Source of the DNA: Provencibacterium sp.
Lineage (GTDB): Bacteria > Bacillota > Clostridia > Oscillospirales > Ruminococcaceae
Assembly (NCBI GenBank): GCA_022792175.1
Contig: JAAWAN010000022.1
Coordinates: forward strand, 62,001 to 126,000
DNA: 64,000 nt
Reading direction: 5' to 3'
The notes under the pieces were generated by a model. That model was not told the origin of the DNA. It did not search any database and saw only the letters and a list, made by a program, of their open reading frames with translations. Every line of letters starts with the position of its first letter. Position 1 is the first letter of the stretch. The position numbers and the translations under genes are program-made. Positions 61,358-64,000 of this stretch are shown here, piece after piece.

Positions 61358-61690
61358 GTGGCAAATGCGGCGCTGACCGAGGCGGTCTATTATATTCTGC
61401 TCTCACTGCTGCATCCGCTGCATGGCTATGGGGTTATGCAGCAGGTGCAGGCGCTTTCCTCCGGCCGGGTGAAGCTGGCGGCAGGAACGCTCTATGGCGC
61501 CCTTTCCACCCTGCTGGAAAAGGGATGGATTACCGCGCTGCCGGGCGAGGGCGGCGAGCGCAAAAAGGAATACCTCATTACCGAAACAGGCAGGGAGATG
61601 CTGCAGGCAGAGCTTCTGCGGCTGCAGGAGCTTTTAAACAACGGAAAACGGCTGTTGGAGGGGGAAAACAATGAGGAAAACCATTTATAA
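61358..61690 (+). CDS. PadR family transcriptional regulator
   Basis: LTEAVYYILLSLLHPLHGYGVMQQVQALSSGRVKLAAGTLYGALSTLLEKGWI; GTG start after AGGAGG. Confidence 0.94.
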   Translation: MANAALTEAVYYILLSLLHPLHGYGVMQQVQALSSGRVKLAAGTLYGALSTLLEKGWITALPGEGGERKKEYLITETGREMLQAELLRLQELLNNGKRLLEGENNEENHL

Positions 61691-62210
61691 GGTATTTTGG
61701 GCCTGGAATTTTGATAAAGAGGAGCGCTGGCTCAACGAAATGGCGGCAAAGGGGCTCAGCCTCATATCCGCCGGCTTCTGCCGGTATGAATTTGAGGAAA
61801 CGTTGCCGGGGGAATATGCTGTCCGCATGCAGCTGCTTGAGCATGGCTGCCGGCATCCGGAGGCTGAGCGATATATCGCCTTTCTGGAGGAGACGGGGGT
61901 GCAGCAGGTTGGTTCCTGCCTGCGCTGGGTCTATTTTCGCAGGAAAAAGGCGCAGGGTGACTTCGAGCTGTTTTCAGATAACGCCTCCCGCGTCCGCCAG
62001 CTGGTGCACATTCTGCAGATGATAGCGCTTGTCGGCGGAATGAACCTGCTGGCTGGCGCCTGCAATGTAGGGCTGTATGCCGTTCACCGGATGTCCGGAA
62101 ACCTGGTCGGCTTTTTGAATCTTCTGCTCGGCCTGCTGTGTATGCTGGGGGCGCTCCGGCTGCGCAAAAAAGTCAAACAGCTGCGGCAGGAGCAGCAGCT
62201 GTTTGAATAA
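61671..62210 (+). CDS. DUF2812 domain membrane protein
   Basis: VFWAWNFDKEERWLNEMAAKGLSLISAGFCRYEFEE; overlaps padR. Confidence 0.88.
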   Translation: MRKTIYKVFWAWNFDKEERWLNEMAAKGLSLISAGFCRYEFEETLPGEYAVRMQLLEHGCRHPEAERYIAFLEETGVQQVGSCLRWVYFRRKKAQGDFELFSDNASRVRQLVHILQMIALVGGMNLLAGACNVGLYAVHRMSGNLVGFLNLLLGLLCMLGALRLRKKVKQLRQEQQLFE

Positions 62211-62295
62211 AGAGGGATTTTTGTAAAGAAAAAGAAGCGCCGCAAAAAAGATATCTTCCTTTCGGAAATCGGAGCAGAGACAGCGGTCAGCCTTC

Positions 62296-62676
62296 CTATG
62301 GCTGGCCGGTCCCCAGGCTCATTCCCGGCGGCGGCCCCTGTCCCGGCCGGCCCTCCCCTTTTTCCCAGAGGCGCAGCTGGTGGCAGCAGGCCGTATAGAG
62401 GCGCAGCCCGGGTGGCAGGAAGACGCAGAGCTTCTGCAGGGTCGGCTCTATCCGCCGGTAAATCTCCCGATTGATGTTGATTTTTTCGCCGATTATACAG
62501 ATGGTAACGGTTTTTCCGCTGCTTTCTACCGAAAAGAGCGGCGTAGCCTCCACCGTTCCGGATTGGGAGATGTGCGAATGAACGAGCAGCATGCCCAAAA
62601 GAAAGAGGACGAAAATAACCGACAGAATAAAACCTGTAAAAAATAACTGAATGTCAAAACGGTTGCCGTGTTTCAT
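62296..62676 (-). CDS. Hypothetical single-TM protein next to spoIIP
   Basis: MKHGNRFDIQLFFTGFILSVIFVLFLLGMLLVHSHISQSG...; start trimmed to ATG 62676. Confidence 0.5.
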   Translation of the reverse strand: MKHGNRFDIQLFFTGFILSVIFVLFLLGMLLVHSHISQSGTVEATPLFSVESSGKTVTICIIGEKININREIYRRIEPTLQKLCVFLPPGLRLYTACCHQLRLWEKGEGRPGQGPPPGMSLGTGQP

Positions 62677-62701
62677 ACTTTTTCCCCTGCGGGAGCTCCT
62701 T

Positions 62702-63958
62702 TCAGGATACCAGCTGCCGGATGGCCCGGGCGAATGAGCCGCCGAAGAGCTGGGCCGTATAAATACATTCCTCGAGCGTGTTGCCGTGGGAACCGAACTC
62801 GAGCAGCAGTGCGCCGGGGCGCAGATCCTGGTTATATTTGCGGTAGGCAAAAAAGAGCGGGCGCATCAGTCCCGGCAGCTCCTGCTCCGCCTGCCGCTGG
62901 AGAACAGCGGCAAAGCGCAGGTTTTCCCGCCAGTTCGGCATATTCATCGTTCCATCGTCGCAGCCGGAGATAATCATCAGCTGGGCGGCCTTTTTTCCCT
63001 CAATGGTGGTGACCGGCCGGATAAGCGTCCCGTTGCGGTCGATGGCATCCCGATGTACATCCAGTATAATCTGGATGGAGGGATACTCTTCGAGATAGCG
63101 GTTCACCGTTTCGGCGCTGCGCTCATAGGCGCCGTTATAGGAGGGGTAATCGTGTTGGGTGCTGTCGTGCAGCACATGGATGCCCTCGGCCTCCATCGCC
63201 GCGGCGAGCGCATCTCCCACGGCGACCATATTCATATTGTTGTCAGTACTGCGCCAGTTATTCCGGGTATCATAAAATAACTGGTCATAGCGTTCGAAGG
63301 CCTCGGTGGCATGGGTGTGGTAGATAAGCACCTGGGGCTGTTCGCTGCCTCCCAGCGAAAAGGAGGGGGGAACGCTCAGGATATCCGCGATATCATCATA
63401 GGAATAATCGGTAAAGTTGCGCAGATAGCCCGGCTGCAGCGGCAGATAATTTTTGGAGTCATAGCCGGAGAGATCCTCCTCCAGCATATCCCCCCGGTAG
63501 GCCGCCGGGATTTCCGGAGGCAGCGGCTTTGAGGAGCTCTCCGAGCCGGCAGCCTGCTGCCGGGAGGAGGCCTCGCTGCTCTCCTGCTGCGCGGGGAGGC
63601 TTTCCGGCAGGCTTTCTTCCGAGGAGCTGCCGGAGGGCTTTTCTTCAGCCTTTGAAGAATCCTCAGCGGCCTTTTTGTCGCTTTGCGGGGAGGAGCTTTC
63701 GGCTGCGGGGCGGGGAATCGGCGAGATATCCGGCTCATCCTCATAAAAAATTTCATCGTTAAAGCGCTGCTCCAGCATGCCGAGCGATTCATGCGGCAGC
63801 TCGGAGCAGGCGGCGAACAGCGCCAGCCTCTCCCCCACCTTTTGTAATAACGGCGCCGCCTTATACAGGTTGGAGCGCAGAAAAGGAAAGCAGAAGGCGA
63901 AAAGAGCCGCTCCGGCAACAAAGAGAATAAACTTTTTGGGGTTGGGATAACGTCTCAA
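62702..63958 (-). CDS. spoIIP: Stage II sporulation protein P
   Basis: VLIYHTHATEAFERYDQ; TDNNMNMVAVGDALAAAMEAEGIHVLHDSTQHDYPSYNGAYERSAETV; IILDVHRDAIDR. Confidence 0.94.
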   Translation of the reverse strand: MRRYPNPKKFILFVAGAALFAFCFPFLRSNLYKAAPLLQKVGERLALFAACSELPHESLGMLEQRFNDEIFYEDEPDISPIPRPAAESSSPQSDKKAAEDSSKAEEKPSGSSSEESLPESLPAQQESSEASSRQQAAGSESSSKPLPPEIPAAYRGDMLEEDLSGYDSKNYLPLQPGYLRNFTDYSYDDIADILSVPPSFSLGGSEQPQVLIYHTHATEAFERYDQLFYDTRNNWRSTDNNMNMVAVGDALAAAMEAEGIHVLHDSTQHDYPSYNGAYERSAETVNRYLEEYPSIQIILDVHRDAIDRNGTLIRPVTTIEGKKAAQLMIISGCDDGTMNMPNWRENLRFAAVLQRQAEQELPGLMRPLFFAYRKYNQDLRPGALLLEFGSHGNTLEECIYTAQLFGGSFARAIRQLVS

Positions 63959-64000
63959 ATGGCAACAGCCCTTATTGGTTGATAGAACCGGCGAATCCCT

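Overview
The window looks like the replication-origin region of a GC-rich, spore-forming Firmicute (Clostridia/Oscillospiraceae-like). Family and taxon calls come from reading the supplied translations and the DNA; no database search was run. The conserved core is gyrA-gyrB-remB-recF-yaaA(S4)-dnaN-dnaA on the minus strand, then oriC, then rpmH-rnpA-yidD-yidC-jag-mnmE-mnmG-rsmG-noc-parA-parB on the plus strand. Further out are cinA/thiI/cysteine desulfurase, ypeB, a YibE/F-like protein with a 30-bp tandem repeat, a Gld-type ABC operon, an MDR-type ABC exporter, tex, PH-domain proteins, two PadR modules, a sulfatase, a pair of nitrilase-fold proteins, hemW, an Fe-S aldo/keto reductase, lepA and spoIIP. 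The observations most worth following up are: (1) a dispersed ~40-47 bp near-perfect palindrome, 4 copies, with compensatory changes between copies and a 9-bp flanking direct repeat at one copy (MITE-like); (2) a second dispersed structured element, 3 copies of ~85 nt with multiple hairpins; (3) a 17-codon leader ORF with mutually exclusive pairings that could sequester the Shine-Dalgarno of an ABC exporter; (4) a basal-unwinding-type origin with five DnaA-trio (TAG) repeats; (5) a parB with no ATG/GTG/TTG start at its expected N-terminus, apparently starting at ATC; (6) tandem nitrilase-fold proteins that both lack the catalytic Cys; (7) several decayed genes, two of them between noc and parA; and (8) a CRISPR-repeat-like tail duplicated at a 68-bp period. 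No rRNA, tRNA or convincing CRISPR array was recognised.
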